A stretch of DNA of 64,000 nt from assembly GCA_963774305.1 (NCBI GenBank), contig CAVZEM010000005.1, forward strand, positions 248,001-312,000, written 5' to 3'. A program made the position numbers and the translations under genes. Positions 27,655 to 36,902 of the stretch are shown one piece after another. This stretch comes from DASUPK01 sp963774305. Its GTDB lineage: Bacteria; Actinomycetota; Thermoleophilia; Solirubrobacterales; 70-9. The number at the start of each line of letters is the position of its first letter. Position 1 is the stretch's first letter. Below the pieces are notes generated by a model. It did not search any database. It was not told the origin of the DNA and saw only the letters and a program-made list of their open reading frames with translations.

Positions 27655-27888
27655 CTAGTACCCGTAGCCGCCGCTACCGCCACTCGATCCCTGCGTTCCC
27701 TGCTGGTTGAGCTCGCTCTGGACGCTCTGCGCCTGCTGCTGCGCCTGGGTCTGAAGGGACCTCGCCGTGTCGACCGCGTTCTTCAGGTCCTCTCCGCAGC
27801 CGCTTGCCGCGAGTGCGAAGACCACCAACGCGGCGCCCACTGCTGCCGCGCGCCGCGGGGACCCGGCCCGTTTGGGTCTATCAGTCAT
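27655..27888 (-). CDS. Small lipoprotein with Gln-rich coiled coil and YGY tail
   Basis: 77 aa. Type II signal peptide with lipobox LAASGC, then a Gln-rich helix (ARSLQTQAQQQAQSVQSEL) and a Gly/Ser tail ending GGYGY. It lies two bases downstream of a paralogous lipoprotein with the same helix-then-GGYGY layout. Envelope role likely; otherwise unknown. Confidence 0.75.
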   Translation of the reverse strand: MTDRPKRAGSPRRAAAVGAALVVFALAASGCGEDLKNAVDTARSLQTQAQQQAQSVQSELNQQGTQGSSGGSGGYGY

Positions 27889-27890
27889 GG

Positions 27891-28199
27891 CTAGTAGCCG
27901 TAGCCACCGCCGGACTTCGAGGTGGAGATCTGGCTCTGGACGCTTTGCACCTGCGACTGGACGCTCTCGACCTGGGTGCTGATGCTCTGCCCCTTCTGCT
28001 GGACGGTCGAGAGGGCTCCCTGCGCCGTCGAGAGCCCGCCCTGGACCGACTGGATCGCGTTGCTGACGTCGTTGCCGCTGTTGTCGCTGCCGCACCCGGC
28101 GGCGATCAGCCCGGTCCCGGCGCCCAGAGCGCCCACTGCGAGAACCGCCGCAATCCTTCGGGCGCGTGGTGCTGAAAACCTGCTGGACTGCTCGGACAT
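27891..28199 (-). CDS. Small lipoprotein, paralogue of its neighbour
   Basis: 102 aa. Lipobox LIAAGC after a hydrophobic signal, then a helical region rich in Gln/Ser/Val heptads (VESVQSQVQSVQSQISTS), ending GGGYGY. The order lipobox, Gln-rich coil and YGY end matches the next gene, so they are a tandem pair on one transcript. The helix resembles the periplasmic coils of Lpp-like lipoproteins in style only. Confidence 0.75.
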   Translation of the reverse strand: MSEQSSRFSAPRARRIAAVLAVGALGAGTGLIAAGCGSDNSGNDVSNAIQSVQGGLSTAQGALSTVQQKGQSISTQVESVQSQVQSVQSQISTSKSGGGYGY

Positions 28200-28259
28200 G
28201 GTGTCTCTCCTTCTCCCACGGTCGATGGACGCCGATTCCGTTGACCCCGGACTCTAGTG

Positions 28260-28971
28260 ATGGTGGTACTCGGTGTCGATACGGCGACGGCCGACGCAGT
28301 GGTGGGGGTTGTCGCGGACGATGAGGTGCTCTACGAGGCCCGCGTGGATCCGGGTCCCGACGGCCGACCGCGGCACTCACAGGTCCTCCTGCCCGAGATC
28401 GAGCGCGGCGCCGAGGCCGCCGGCGGCTGGGAGTCGGTCGATCGGATCGCGGTGGGCATCGGACCGGGGTCCTTCACCGGACTTCGCATCGGGATCGCGA
28501 CCACGCGCGCCTTGGCCCAGGCGAGGGGAATCCCGATCGTCCCGGTCGGCTCCCTGACAGCGCTGGCGCGGGGCATCGTCACCTCGCCCGAGGGAGGCGG
28601 CCGGCCGGCGCTGCCGGTGATCGACGCCCGGCGTGGTGAAGCGTTCGCTGCGCTGGTCGACGAGGATGGGGCCGAGCTCTGGGCTGCCGTTCGTCGCGCC
28701 GCCGGAGGAGTTGGAAGATCGCGTGCGGGAGCTCGACCGAGCCCCGCTGGCGGCCGGAGACGGGGCGCTACGATTCGCCGCAGAGCTGGAGGCCGCCGGC
28801 GCCACGGTTGCCCCGCCCGAGGACCCGATCCACCGAGTTGCCGCACGGCACGTCTGCGTGGTGGGGGAGGCGGCGGTCGAGGCGTCGCCGGACCAGATCC
28901 AACCCCTGTATCTGAGACCGCCCGATGCAAAGAGATGGCTTGAGCGAGATCGCGGAGTCCCCGGGGGATGA
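28260..28971 (+). CDS. tsaB: tRNA t6A biosynthesis protein TsaB (one +1 frame break)
   Basis: ASKHA-fold partner of TsaD. VLGVDTATADAVVGVV, VGIGPGSFTGLRIGIATTRAL and PVIDARRGEAFAALV are TsaB hallmarks. At 28680-28682 GGG reads one G too many: removing it joins DGAELW to LPFVAPPEELEDRVREL and restores a ~236-aa protein ending ERDRGVPGG. The 3' end overlaps rimI by 47 bases in the corrected frame. It starts the tsaB-rimI-tsaD operon. Confidence 0.9.
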
Positions 28972-29431
28972 GCGGGGCGAACTGAGGCTGCGCCGTCTCG
29001 GATACGGAGACCTTCCCTCGGTGATCTCCATCGAGCGGCGTTCGTTCCCGACCCCCTGGTCGCTCGCGATGTTCGTCCTCGAGCTGTCCAAGCCGTCCGG
29101 GATCTGCCTGGCGGCCGAGGACGCCGAGGGGCTGGTCGGCTATCTGGTCTGTGCGCGCTACGACGACGTCTGGCACCTGATGAACGTCGCCGTCCATCCG
29201 GAGCGCCGCCGTCGCGGCGTCGCCACGGAGCTGATCGAGCGCCTCTTCGAGGAGGCGGGGGCGGGATCGCGCTTCACGCTCGAGGTCAGGGTCTCCAATT
29301 CGCCGGCGATCGAGATGTACCGCCGCTTCGGATTCCGCTCGGCCGGCCGTCGCCGCCGCTACTACCACGACAACGGCGAGGACGCACTGATCATGTGGCT
29401 CGAGGCCGCCGAGGGCGCCTCCGTGGCTTGA
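28925..29431 (+). CDS. rimI: Ribosomal protein S18-alanine N-acetyltransferase-like GNAT
   Basis: 168 aa GNAT acetyltransferase. Acetyl-CoA site VHPERRRRGVATELIERLF, then LEVRVSNSPAIEMYRRFGF and YYHDNGEDALIMWL, the RimI pattern. Position between tsaB and tsaD is the standard bacterial arrangement. Its TGA overlaps the TTG start of tsaD. Confidence 0.92.
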   Translation: MQRDGLSEIAESPGDERGELRLRRLGYGDLPSVISIERRSFPTPWSLAMFVLELSKPSGICLAAEDAEGLVGYLVCARYDDVWHLMNVAVHPERRRRGVATELIERLFEEAGAGSRFTLEVRVSNSPAIEMYRRFGFRSAGRRRRYYHDNGEDALIMWLEAAEGASVA

Positions 29432-30429
29432 TTCTCGCGATCGAGACCTCGTGCGACGACACCTGCGCCGCCGTCGTCGATGGGGCGCGGATCCTCTCCA
29501 ACGTCGTCTCCTCGCAGGCCGAGTTCCATGAGCGCTACGGCGGCGTCGTGCCGGAGGTGGCCTCCCGCCACCACCTCGAGCTGGTCAACGCGGTGATCGC
29601 GGCCGCGCTCGATGAGGCGGGCATCCAGCTGGCCGAGGTCGATTCGATCGGCGTGACGCAGGGGCCGGGGCTGATCGGGGCGCTGCTGGTCGGGCTGAGC
29701 TCCGCCAAGGCGATCGCCGCGGCGCATCGCCGGCCGCTGGTCCCTGTCGACCATCTGCACGGTCATGTCGCAGCCAACTTTCTCGAGCCGGATCCACTCG
29801 AGCCGCCATTCCTCTGCCTGATCGCAAGCGGCGGGCACACCCTGCTGGCCGGGGTGACGGAGCACTCCTCCTTCGAGACCCTCGGCTCAACCGTCGACGA
29901 CGCCGCCGGCGAGGCCTTCGACAAGGGCGCCCGCCTCCTCGGTCTCGGCTATCCGGGCGGCCCCGCCATCCAGGCTGCGGCCGAGGCGGGCGATCCGCGA
30001 GCCTTCGAATTTCCCGTGGCGATGAGCGAGCGCGGGCTGGACTTCAGCTTCAGCGGGCTCAAGACCTCGCTCGTCTATCGCGTTCGCGACCTCGGCCCGG
30101 AGGAGACCGAGCGGCACCGCGCCGACCTCGCCGCCTCCTTCCAGCGCGCCATCGTCGATCAGCTCGTGAACAAGCTGGAGCGTGCGGCGCGCTCCGGCGA
30201 TTGGCCCGCGATCGCGCTGGGAGGCGGGGTGGCGGCGAACGCCGAGCTTCGCGAGCGCACCCGGGCCCTCTGCGACGAGCTCGGGCTGCGGCTGAAGCTC
30301 GTCCCGATCTCGCTCTGCACCGACAACGCGGCGATGATCGCCTCCGCCGCCCGGTTCACGGAGCCGATCGCCTATCCCGACTACCTCGGCTTCGATGCGA
30401 GCGCCGAATCGACGCGCCTCGCTGTCTAG
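29428..30429 (+). CDS. tsaD: tRNA N6-adenosine threonylcarbamoyltransferase
   Basis: 333 aa from TTG 29428, overlapping the rimI stop. It transfers the threonylcarbamoyl group to A37 of ANN-decoding tRNAs. ILAIETSCDDTCAAVV, metal-binding DHLHGHVAANF, SGGHTLL, FSFSGLKTSLV and ALGGGVAANAELR are all present, and YLGFDASAESTRLAV closes the protein. An upstream in-frame start at 29395 is possible but lies inside rimI. Confidence 0.96.
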   Translation: MILAIETSCDDTCAAVVDGARILSNVVSSQAEFHERYGGVVPEVASRHHLELVNAVIAAALDEAGIQLAEVDSIGVTQGPGLIGALLVGLSSAKAIAAAHRRPLVPVDHLHGHVAANFLEPDPLEPPFLCLIASGGHTLLAGVTEHSSFETLGSTVDDAAGEAFDKGARLLGLGYPGGPAIQAAAEAGDPRAFEFPVAMSERGLDFSFSGLKTSLVYRVRDLGPEETERHRADLAASFQRAIVDQLVNKLERAARSGDWPAIALGGGVAANAELRERTRALCDELGLRLKLVPISLCTDNAAMIASAARFTEPIAYPDYLGFDASAESTRLAV

Positions 30430-30464
30430 ATGATGGGGCGCGTCGACCGAGGCGCGGTCGCCTT

Positions 30465-30713
30465 ATGAAGCGACTGGTTTTGTACGGGCGGCCTGACTGC
30501 CACCTCTGCGACGAGGCGCGTGCCGGCCTCGAGCAGCTTCGCCGCGACGGGGTGGCCTTCGACCTGGACGAGGTCGACATCGAGTCCGACGATGGATTGC
30601 TGCGCCGCTATCTCGAGCGGATTCCCGTGATCGAGCTGGACGGCGAGATCGTCTCGGAGCTCTGGCTGGACGCGGACGGCCTGCGGGCCCGTCTCGATAC
30701 CTTGTCCGCATGA
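30465..30713 (+). CDS. Glutaredoxin-like protein (DUF836/thioredoxin fold)
   Basis: 82 aa. LVLYGRPDCHLCDEARAGLEQ supplies the CxxC redox site of the short glutaredoxin-like family, and IPVIELDGEIV is the cis-Pro strand. The stop overlaps the rex start (ATGA), linking a thiol-redox protein to the NADH/NAD sensor. Confidence 0.87.
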   Translation: MKRLVLYGRPDCHLCDEARAGLEQLRRDGVAFDLDEVDIESDDGLLRRYLERIPVIELDGEIVSELWLDADGLRARLDTLSA

Positions 30714-31384
30714 TCGAGGACGTGGCGGCCGAGACCGCCGAGCAGCAGCCCTCGGAGCTCACGGACGGGGATCGCCTCTCGCTCGGGGTGGCCGCGAGGC
30801 TCTCCCGCTACCTCCAGGTGCTGACCCAGGCCCGGAAGATGGGGAAGGACACGATCTCCTCCCAGGAGCTCTCGGACTACACCCACATCAACTCGACCCA
30901 GATCCGGAGGGACCTCTCCGGCTTCGGCAAGTTCGGCAAACGGGGGGTCGGCTACAACGTCGACTCGCTGGTCCAGGAGATCAGGAAGATCCTCCGCACC
31001 GCCGGCCAGCACAACATTGCCCTCTTCGGCGCGGGCCACCTTGGACAGGCCATCGCCAGCTCCGACATCTTCGCGGACCACGGCTTCCGGATCGTGGCGA
31101 TGTTCGACGTCGACCCGATCGTGATCGGACGTCGCGTGGGCGGCCTGGAGGTGCGTTCCTTCGACGAGATCGACGCGGTCGTTGAAGGCGAGCAGGTGGT
31201 CGTCGGGGTACTCGCCGTGCCGCCCGACGCGGCTCAGGAGGTCGCCGACAGGCTGGTCAAGGCGGGGGTGAAGATCATCTTCAACTACTCCGAGCGGCTC
31301 CTGCAGGTGCCGCCGGACGTCACCGTGCACACCTCGAGCCCCGCCGTGGACCTGCTCTACGCCCTCTACTTCTATTTGACCTAG
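30710..31384 (+). CDS. rex: Redox-sensing transcriptional repressor Rex
   Basis: 224 aa. The N-terminal winged helix RLSRYLQVLTQARKMGKDTI and INSTQIRRDLSGFGKFGKRG read the operator. The Rossmann domain NIALFGAGHLGQAIASSDIF binds NADH/NAD+, and a C-terminal swapped helix VDLLYALYFYL makes the dimer. Rex senses the NADH/NAD+ ratio and represses respiratory and fermentation genes. I saw no clear TTGTGN6CACAA operator close by. Confidence 0.96.
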   Translation: MIEDVAAETAEQQPSELTDGDRLSLGVAARLSRYLQVLTQARKMGKDTISSQELSDYTHINSTQIRRDLSGFGKFGKRGVGYNVDSLVQEIRKILRTAGQHNIALFGAGHLGQAIASSDIFADHGFRIVAMFDVDPIVIGRRVGGLEVRSFDEIDAVVEGEQVVVGVLAVPPDAAQEVADRLVKAGVKIIFNYSERLLQVPPDVTVHTSSPAVDLLYALYFYLT

Positions 31385-31392
31385 GCCAGGTT

Positions 31393-32580
31393 TTGCCGCT
31401 GACAACCGATCCTGAGCCGAATCACGACGGACTGGACCTCGACGCGGTCCGGGGGACCTTCGAGGAGTCAGCGGACTTCACCGTCGGGATCGAGGAGGAG
31501 TTCGCGATCCTCGACCCGGCGGTGCTCGATCTCGAGCACCGCTTCGAGGAGATGCACGAGGCGTGTCTGCGGGATCCGGAGCTTGCACACGCCGTCAAGG
31601 GTGAGCTGATCGACACGGAGATCGAGATCCGCTCGGGCCGGGGGGAGACGTTCGCCGACGCCGCGGATCGTCAGCGGGCCAGGCGCGCGCGGCTCTTCGG
31701 GATCGCCGATGAGATGGGACTGGCGCTGGCGGCAATGGGGACCCATCCGTGGGCCAACTACCTGGACCAGCACATCATCCAGACCGAGCACTACCGACGG
31801 CTGGAGGGCGACCTGCGCTGGGTCGCGCAGCGGAACAACACCTGGAGCCTGCACGTGCACGTCGGGATCCGAGGCCCGGACCGAGCGGTCGTCGTCTCAG
31901 ACCGGATGCGCGAGCTGCTCCCGCCGCTGCTGGCCCTCTCCGCTAACTCGCCCTTCCTCGATCACCGCGACACCGGGCTGCACTCCGTGCGCACCGAGAT
32001 CTTCACCAGGACCTTCCCGCGCTGCGGCGTCCATGAGCCGTTCGGGGACTGGGCGACATATGCGGACTTCGTCCGCCTGTTGACGGACACCGACTCGATC
32101 GTCGAGGCGACCCAACTCTGGTGGAGCGTCCGCCCGCACCATTCCTTCGGCACTGTGGAGGTCCGGATCTGCGACGCGCAGACGCGCGGCGACGAGTCGC
32201 TGAACCTGGCGGCCCTGATCGCCGCCTGCGTCGCCCAGGTCGCGATCGACCTGGACGAGGGCAACTCGCCCGAGCCGCTGCGCCAGCGCGAGATCGAGGA
32301 GAATCTCTGGCGGGCAATTCGCTACGGCATGGACGGCGAGATGATCGACTTCCGCGAGCGGCGAGTTGTGCCGACCCGGGCGGTCCTCGAGGCGATCGTC
32401 GCTTGGACCGAGCCCGCCCGGCAGTCGCTTGGTCTCGAGGTCGACCTCCCCGAGCAGAACGGCGCCCAGCGCGCCTATGCCCGGTTCGCCGAGGGAGCGC
32501 CGATCGAGGAGATCTACCGTCGCTCCGTCGAGGAGACCCGGAAAACCTACGCACCGGAGGGAGCCGTCAGTGGAAGGTGA
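31393..32580 (+). CDS. ybdK: Carboxylate-amine ligase, YbdK / GCS2 family
   Basis: 395 aa. FTVGIEEEFAILDP, GELIDTEIEIRSGRG, NNTWSLHVHVGIRGPDRAV and FGTVEVRICDAQTR are the ATP/metal and substrate motifs of glutamate-cysteine ligase type 2 proteins. Members make gamma-glutamyl bonds weakly in vitro; the natural product is uncertain. TTG start at 31393 gives normal length; the gene follows rex by 8 bases. Confidence 0.87.
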   Translation: MPLTTDPEPNHDGLDLDAVRGTFEESADFTVGIEEEFAILDPAVLDLEHRFEEMHEACLRDPELAHAVKGELIDTEIEIRSGRGETFADAADRQRARRARLFGIADEMGLALAAMGTHPWANYLDQHIIQTEHYRRLEGDLRWVAQRNNTWSLHVHVGIRGPDRAVVVSDRMRELLPPLLALSANSPFLDHRDTGLHSVRTEIFTRTFPRCGVHEPFGDWATYADFVRLLTDTDSIVEATQLWWSVRPHHSFGTVEVRICDAQTRGDESLNLAALIAACVAQVAIDLDEGNSPEPLRQREIEENLWRAIRYGMDGEMIDFRERRVVPTRAVLEAIVAWTEPARQSLGLEVDLPEQNGAQRAYARFAEGAPIEEIYRRSVEETRKTYAPEGAVSGR

Positions 32581-32965
32581 ACCGCAGCAGCCGGCCGAGG
32601 GCCAGCCGACCGAGGAGGAGATGCGCGCGCAGCTCGAGGAGGAGATCCGGAAGGTCCGGGTCGAGGACGTCGTGCTGCAGAGCGTGGTCAGCATCCTCAA
32701 CCTCTCCGCCAGGCGGATCGCGAAGGACGACGAGCGCGATCTGGACCAGGCCAAGGTCGGGATCGACGCCGGCCGCGCGCTCGTGGATCTGGTCAGTCCC
32801 GAGGCCCAGCCGCAGCTTCGCCAGGCGATCTCGGAGCTCCAGGTCCTCTACGCCAAGCATGCGGGCGAGGGGCCGGCCTCAGATGAGGACGAGGGTGGCG
32901 GGGGAGGCGAACCGTCGGGCCCCGAGCGTCCCAAGGGCGACTCGGGCCTCTGGACTCCCGGCTAG
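32570..32965 (+). CDS. Small acidic helical protein (DUF1844-like)
   Basis: 131 aa from GTG 32570 after GGAGGGAG. An acidic N-terminus is followed by a helical core (VRVEDVVLQSVVSILNLSAR; AKVGIDAGRALVDLVSPEAQ; LRQAISELQVLYAKHAGEG) that resembles DUF1844 proteins, then a Gly/Glu/Asp-rich disordered tail. It overlaps the end of the ligase gene by 11 bases. Soluble; role unknown. Confidence 0.65.
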   Translation: MEGEPQQPAEGQPTEEEMRAQLEEEIRKVRVEDVVLQSVVSILNLSARRIAKDDERDLDQAKVGIDAGRALVDLVSPEAQPQLRQAISELQVLYAKHAGEGPASDEDEGGGGGEPSGPERPKGDSGLWTPG

Positions 32966-33046
32966 AGCCGGACGGCGACATGTCCCCTCGCGGCTACCGG
33001 GTAGACTGCCGCGCCGCTTTTTACGAACCCAACGCAGGAGCCTTCC

Positions 33047-35121
33047 TTGACTAAGTTCTTGACCGATTACGGAATCGTCGTCGCGCTCGGTTGCGCCGCC
33101 GCGGCGGTCTTGTACGGACTGCTGGTGACCCAGCGACTGCTGGCCAAATCGCCTGGGAACGAGCGATGCAGGAGATCTCGGGCGCGGTCCAGGAGGGCGC
33201 CAGCGCCTACCTGAAGCGCCAGTACATGATCATCGCCGGAGTCGGCGTGGTCGTGGCGATCCTGCTGATCCCGCTGCAGAACGTGGAGACGGCGATCGGC
33301 TTCGTGATCGGCGGCGTGCTCTCTGGCTCCGCCGGGTTCATCGGGATGAACCTCTCGGTCCGCGCCAACGCCAGGGTCGCCGAGGCGGCCCGCGGAGGCA
33401 TCCCGCCCGCGCTGGACATCGCCTTCAAGGGGGGTTCCGTGACCGGTCTGCTGGTCGTCGGGCTGGCCCTGCTGGGTGTCGCGGGCTACTTCGGCGCGCT
33501 GCTGATCTTCACGAACCTGAGCGACAAGGACTGCGTGGACGCGCTCGTCGGGCTCGGCTTCGGCGGCTCGCTGATCTCGGTCTTCGCCCGGCTCGGCGGC
33601 GGCATCTTCACCAAGGCCGCGGACGTCGGCGCGGACCTGGTCGGCAAGATCGAGGCGGGGATCCCGGAGGACGACCCGCGCAACCCCGCCGTGATCGCGG
33701 ACAACGTCGGCGACAACGTCGGCGACTGCGCCGGCATGGCCGCCGACCTCTTCGAGACCTACGCGGTCACCGCCGTCGCCGTGATGCTGCTCGGCGTCAT
33801 CACCTTCACCGGCTTCACCCGCGAGGTCGCGATCTATCCGCTCGCGATCGGCGCCGTCGCGATCATCGCGTCGATCATCGGCGCACTCTCGGTGCGCACC
33901 CGCAGCGGGAACGTCGAGGCGGCGCTCTACCGAGGGCTCGCTGTCTCGGCCGTGCTCTCGGCGGCCGCGTTCTACCCGATCACCAAGTGGCTGATGGACG
34001 ACCCGCTCGGCGGCGGCTCGCTCGGCAACACGACCGTCACCGACCTGTGGCTCTGTGGCCTGATCGGCGTCGGCGTCACGGCTCTGCTCTTCGTCCTCAC
34101 CGACTACTACACGTCGACCCGATTCCGGCCGGTGAGGACGATCGCGCGCGCCTCCGAGACGGGCCACGCGACCAACATCATCCAGGGCCTCGCTCAGGGC
34201 CTCCAGTCCACCTCGCTGCCCGTCCTGGTGCTCGCCTTCGCGATCCTCGGCGCCTGGAAGCTGGCCGGTGGTGGGACGGACGGCATCTATGGCATCGGCG
34301 TCGCGGTGATGGCACAGCTTTCGCTCACCGGACTGATCGTCGCGCTGGACGCCTTCGGCCCGATCACCGACAACGCGGGCGGGATCGCCGAGATGGCTGA
34401 CCTGCCGCAGGATGTGCGCGACATCACCGATCCGCTCGATGCAGTCGGCAACACGACCAAGGCAGTCACCAAGGGGTACGCCATCGGCTCTGCCGCGCTC
34501 GCCGCCCTGGTGCTGTTCAACGCCTTCACCAGCGAGCTTCAGGCGGAGGCCGGCGACAAGGTGCTGTCCTTCCAGATCTTCGAGCCGCCGGTGCTGATCG
34601 GGCTGCTGATCGGCGGCATGATGGTCTACCTGTTCTCGTCGCTGGCGATTGAGGCGGTGGGAAGGGCCGGCGGCGGAGTGGTCGAGGAGGTGCGCCGCCA
34701 GTTCCGCGAGCACCCCGGGATCATGAAGGGCAAGGAGAAGCCCGAGTACGGGCACGCGGTCAGGATCGTCACCGCCGCGGCCCAGAAGGAGATGATTCTG
34801 CCCTCGCTGATCCCGATCCTGGTGCCGCTGATCGTGGGCGTGATCTCCTACCAGGCGCTCGGCGGCCTCCTGATCGGCGTGATCGTCGTGGGGGTCTTCC
34901 AGGCCATCGCGATGACCGCGGGCGGAGGCGCCTGGGACAACGCCAAGAAGCTGATCGAGGACGGGGCGTTCGGCGGCAAGGGCTCCGAGGCTCATGCGGC
35001 AGCGGTCACCGGTGACACCGTCGGGGATCCCTACAAGGACACCGCCGGGCCGGCGATCAACCCGATGATCAAGGTGGCGAACATCGTTGCCATCCTGATC
35101 ATCCCCATAATTGCTTTGTAG
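33047..35121 (+). CDS. hppA: Membrane H+-translocating pyrophosphatase, K+-independent type (one frame break)
   Basis: About 691 aa when corrected. TTG at 33047 follows AGGAG and gives TKFLTDYGIVVALGCAAAAV as the first helix. A G is missing near 33165 (GAGCGATG for GAGCGGATG), after which MQEISGAVQEGASAYLKRQY continues in frame to the end. PPi-binding sites KAADVGADLVGKIEAGIPED, DNVGDNVGDCAGMAADLF and DTVGDPYKDTAGPAINPM are intact. The stretch GNTTKAVTKGYAIGSAAL has Lys and Thr at the positions that mark the K+-independent subclass. It pumps protons at the expense of pyrophosphate. Confidence 0.95.
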
Positions 35122-35162
35122 CGACCGCCAGGCCGCTCAACCCTGGAGCGGAGGGCGAAGCC
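35119..35162 (+). repeat. 44-nt post-stop element, copy A
   Basis: Begins exactly at the hppA TAG. Reads TAGCGACCGCCAGGCCGCTC, six variable bases, then GGAGCGGAGGGCGAAGCC. CCGCTC and GAGCGG form a hairpin. 37 of 44 positions match copy B at 40820, and five of the seven differences fall in the loop, so the stem is conserved. It may be a weak terminator or 3'-end processing signal; there is no T-run. Confidence 0.75.
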
Positions 35163-35204
35163 CGAAGCGACTCATGTTGGGCGGCCGCTCGCGGTCGCGG
35201 CTAT

Positions 35205-35417
35205 ATGGCGAAGCCGGTGAACAGGAAACGCCCCTCGCCTGACGAGGGCTATCAGCTCGCGGTCCGGATCTTCTCGGTGACGATCATCGGGTTCGGACTG
35301 GCGATGCTGGTGCTCACGCTGGCGCGGGGTGGAGGGCCGCTGGCGGTCGGGTTCCTCTTCGGGCTGCTGTTCATCGCGCTGGGCTCGGGTCGCCTCTACC
35401 TGTCGACCAGGAAATGA
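35205..35417 (+). CDS. Small two-helix membrane protein
   Basis: 70 aa. Basic N-terminus (MAKPVNRKRPSPDE) then two hydrophobic helices (FSVTIIGFGLAMLVLTLA and PLAVGFLFGLLFIALGSGRL). ATG at 35205. Its TGA overlaps the ATG of the Usp-type gene (ATGA), so the pair is translated together. Unknown function. Confidence 0.7.
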   Translation: MAKPVNRKRPSPDEGYQLAVRIFSVTIIGFGLAMLVLTLARGGGPLAVGFLFGLLFIALGSGRLYLSTRK

Positions 35418-35837
35418 GAGCGAAGCGCCTGCTCGGTGTTCCTTTCCTGTACGCGGCCGCCGCGGCTGGAGATCGTCTACGTGGCGGAGCTGCCCCTCAC
35501 GGTCCCGATCGATTCGCAGTGGCCGAAGGGGCTGCGCGAGCAGGCCGAGAAGGCACTCGAGCGCGCCCGGGAGGTTGGAGACGAGTATGAGAACGTCGAG
35601 GTCACCACGAAGCTGGTCCAGGCCCGCTCGATCGGGGCCGGGATCATCCACGAGGCCCGCGACAAGGGCGTCGAGGTGATCGTCATGGGAGGTGAGCCTC
35701 CGACCCGGATCCGCGGCGGCGCGGTCCTCGGCGGCATCGGCGGCGCCCGGCCGGAGGAGGTCGGCGAGGTGACCGAGTACGTGCTGAAGAGGGCGCCCTG
35801 CAGAGTGTTGTTGACCGCCCCGCCCGAGGAGAACTAG
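35414..35837 (+). CDS. Universal stress protein (UspA-like), one +1 frame break
   Basis: ATG 35414 begins MRAKRLL, as expected for a Usp first strand. The frame then breaks at 35433-35434, where one G is extra; without it the sequence continues VFLSCTRPPRLEIVYVAELP and runs to the stop. GAGIIHEARDKGVEVIVMG matches the Usp core, and the C-terminal strand is APCRVLLTAP. The G-2x-G-9x-G(S/T) ATP loop is altered here (GEPPTRIRGGAVLGGIGGA), so ATP binding is doubtful. About 140 aa. Confidence 0.78.
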
Positions 35838-36724
35838 ACCGCGGCTTCGGCGGGCCTGGCGGGGAGCTTCTTGTCGGAGGCCTTGCTGCGCCGCTGGACC
35901 CGCCTCGTGGAGCTGAGCTCGCGCGCCCGCTGGTTCCAGGCCGCCAGCCAGGCCGGCACCTCCCGCGCCGCCATCGGCTTCGCGATCAGGAATCCCTGGG
36001 CGCGCTCGGCGCCCATGCGGCGGAGTTGACGCCAGGTCTCCTCCGTCTCGACGCCCTCGGCGACGACCTGGAGGCCCATCTGGTGAGCGACGTGAATGGC
36101 TGAGCGGACGATCGCCCGATCCTGCTCGCCCTCGAGCCCGAGGATCAGGGAGCGATCGATCTTGAGCTCCTCGATCGGAAGGCTCATCAGCTGCCTGAAT
36201 GAGAAGTGGCCGGTCCCGAAATCGTCGATCGAGACAGTCGCTCCGAGAGACGCCAGCTTCCCGAGCGCTTTCGTCGTGCTGTCGGCCCCTGTCACGAGGG
36301 CGTCCTCGGTGACCTCGAACTGAAGGGCCTTCCCGGGCAGCCCAGCCTGCGCGAGGGCCTTGGCCACGAATCGATCGAGTCTCCACTCGATCTCCGAGAA
36401 GATGCTCGCCGACAGGTTCACCGAGAGCTGAAGGGCCAGGCCGGATCGCCACCAATCGCCGGCGGCGCGAATCGATGAATCGATGATCCGCTCCGTCAGG
36501 GCGCGCATCTGTCCGTCGGCCTCGGCGCGACCGAGAAACTCCGCGGCAGCCATGAGTCCCCGCTCCGAATCATCCCAGCGGGCCAGCGCCTCGATGCCGA
36601 TCACCCGCGCGGTGCGCAGGTCCACCTTCGGCTGGAAATACGGTTGGATCTCGCCTCGCTCGAGGGCGCTCATCAGGTCGACCGGCGACTTGCCGTTCCC
36701 GTTCTGGTTGTCATCCAGAGCCAT
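35834..36724 (-). CDS. EAL-domain cyclic-di-GMP phosphodiesterase
   Basis: 296 aa, EAL domain alone with no sensory or membrane segment. Catalytic set present: IEALARW (EAL), SVNLSA (Asn), FEVTEDAL (Glu), IDDFGTGHFS (two Asp), LKIDRSLI (Lys) and VAEGVET (Glu). Predicted to cleave c-di-GMP to pGpG. A basic tail (RRVQRRSKASDKK) follows. It overlaps the convergent Usp gene by 4 bases. A GGDEF cyclase is encoded 10 kb downstream. Confidence 0.93.
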   Translation of the reverse strand: MALDDNQNGNGKSPVDLMSALERGEIQPYFQPKVDLRTARVIGIEALARWDDSERGLMAAAEFLGRAEADGQMRALTERIIDSSIRAAGDWWRSGLALQLSVNLSASIFSEIEWRLDRFVAKALAQAGLPGKALQFEVTEDALVTGADSTTKALGKLASLGATVSIDDFGTGHFSFRQLMSLPIEELKIDRSLILGLEGEQDRAIVRSAIHVAHQMGLQVVAEGVETEETWRQLRRMGAERAQGFLIAKPMAAREVPAWLAAWNQRARELSSTRRVQRRSKASDKKLPARPAEAAV

Positions 36725-36902
36725 CAGACTTCACTCCGCCAGTTCTTCGAGGGCCCCCTGCAAGCTGCGGCTGGAAGTACTTGGATTCTGGATGCGACCG
36801 GGGGCGCACACAATGGGTCGAACTACCCGCTCTTTTTCAGTAGTTGCCCCGGATGGTGCCGAGGCGCGGCCCCCGCACGGGCAGGACTAAGATCCGAACC
36901 GA

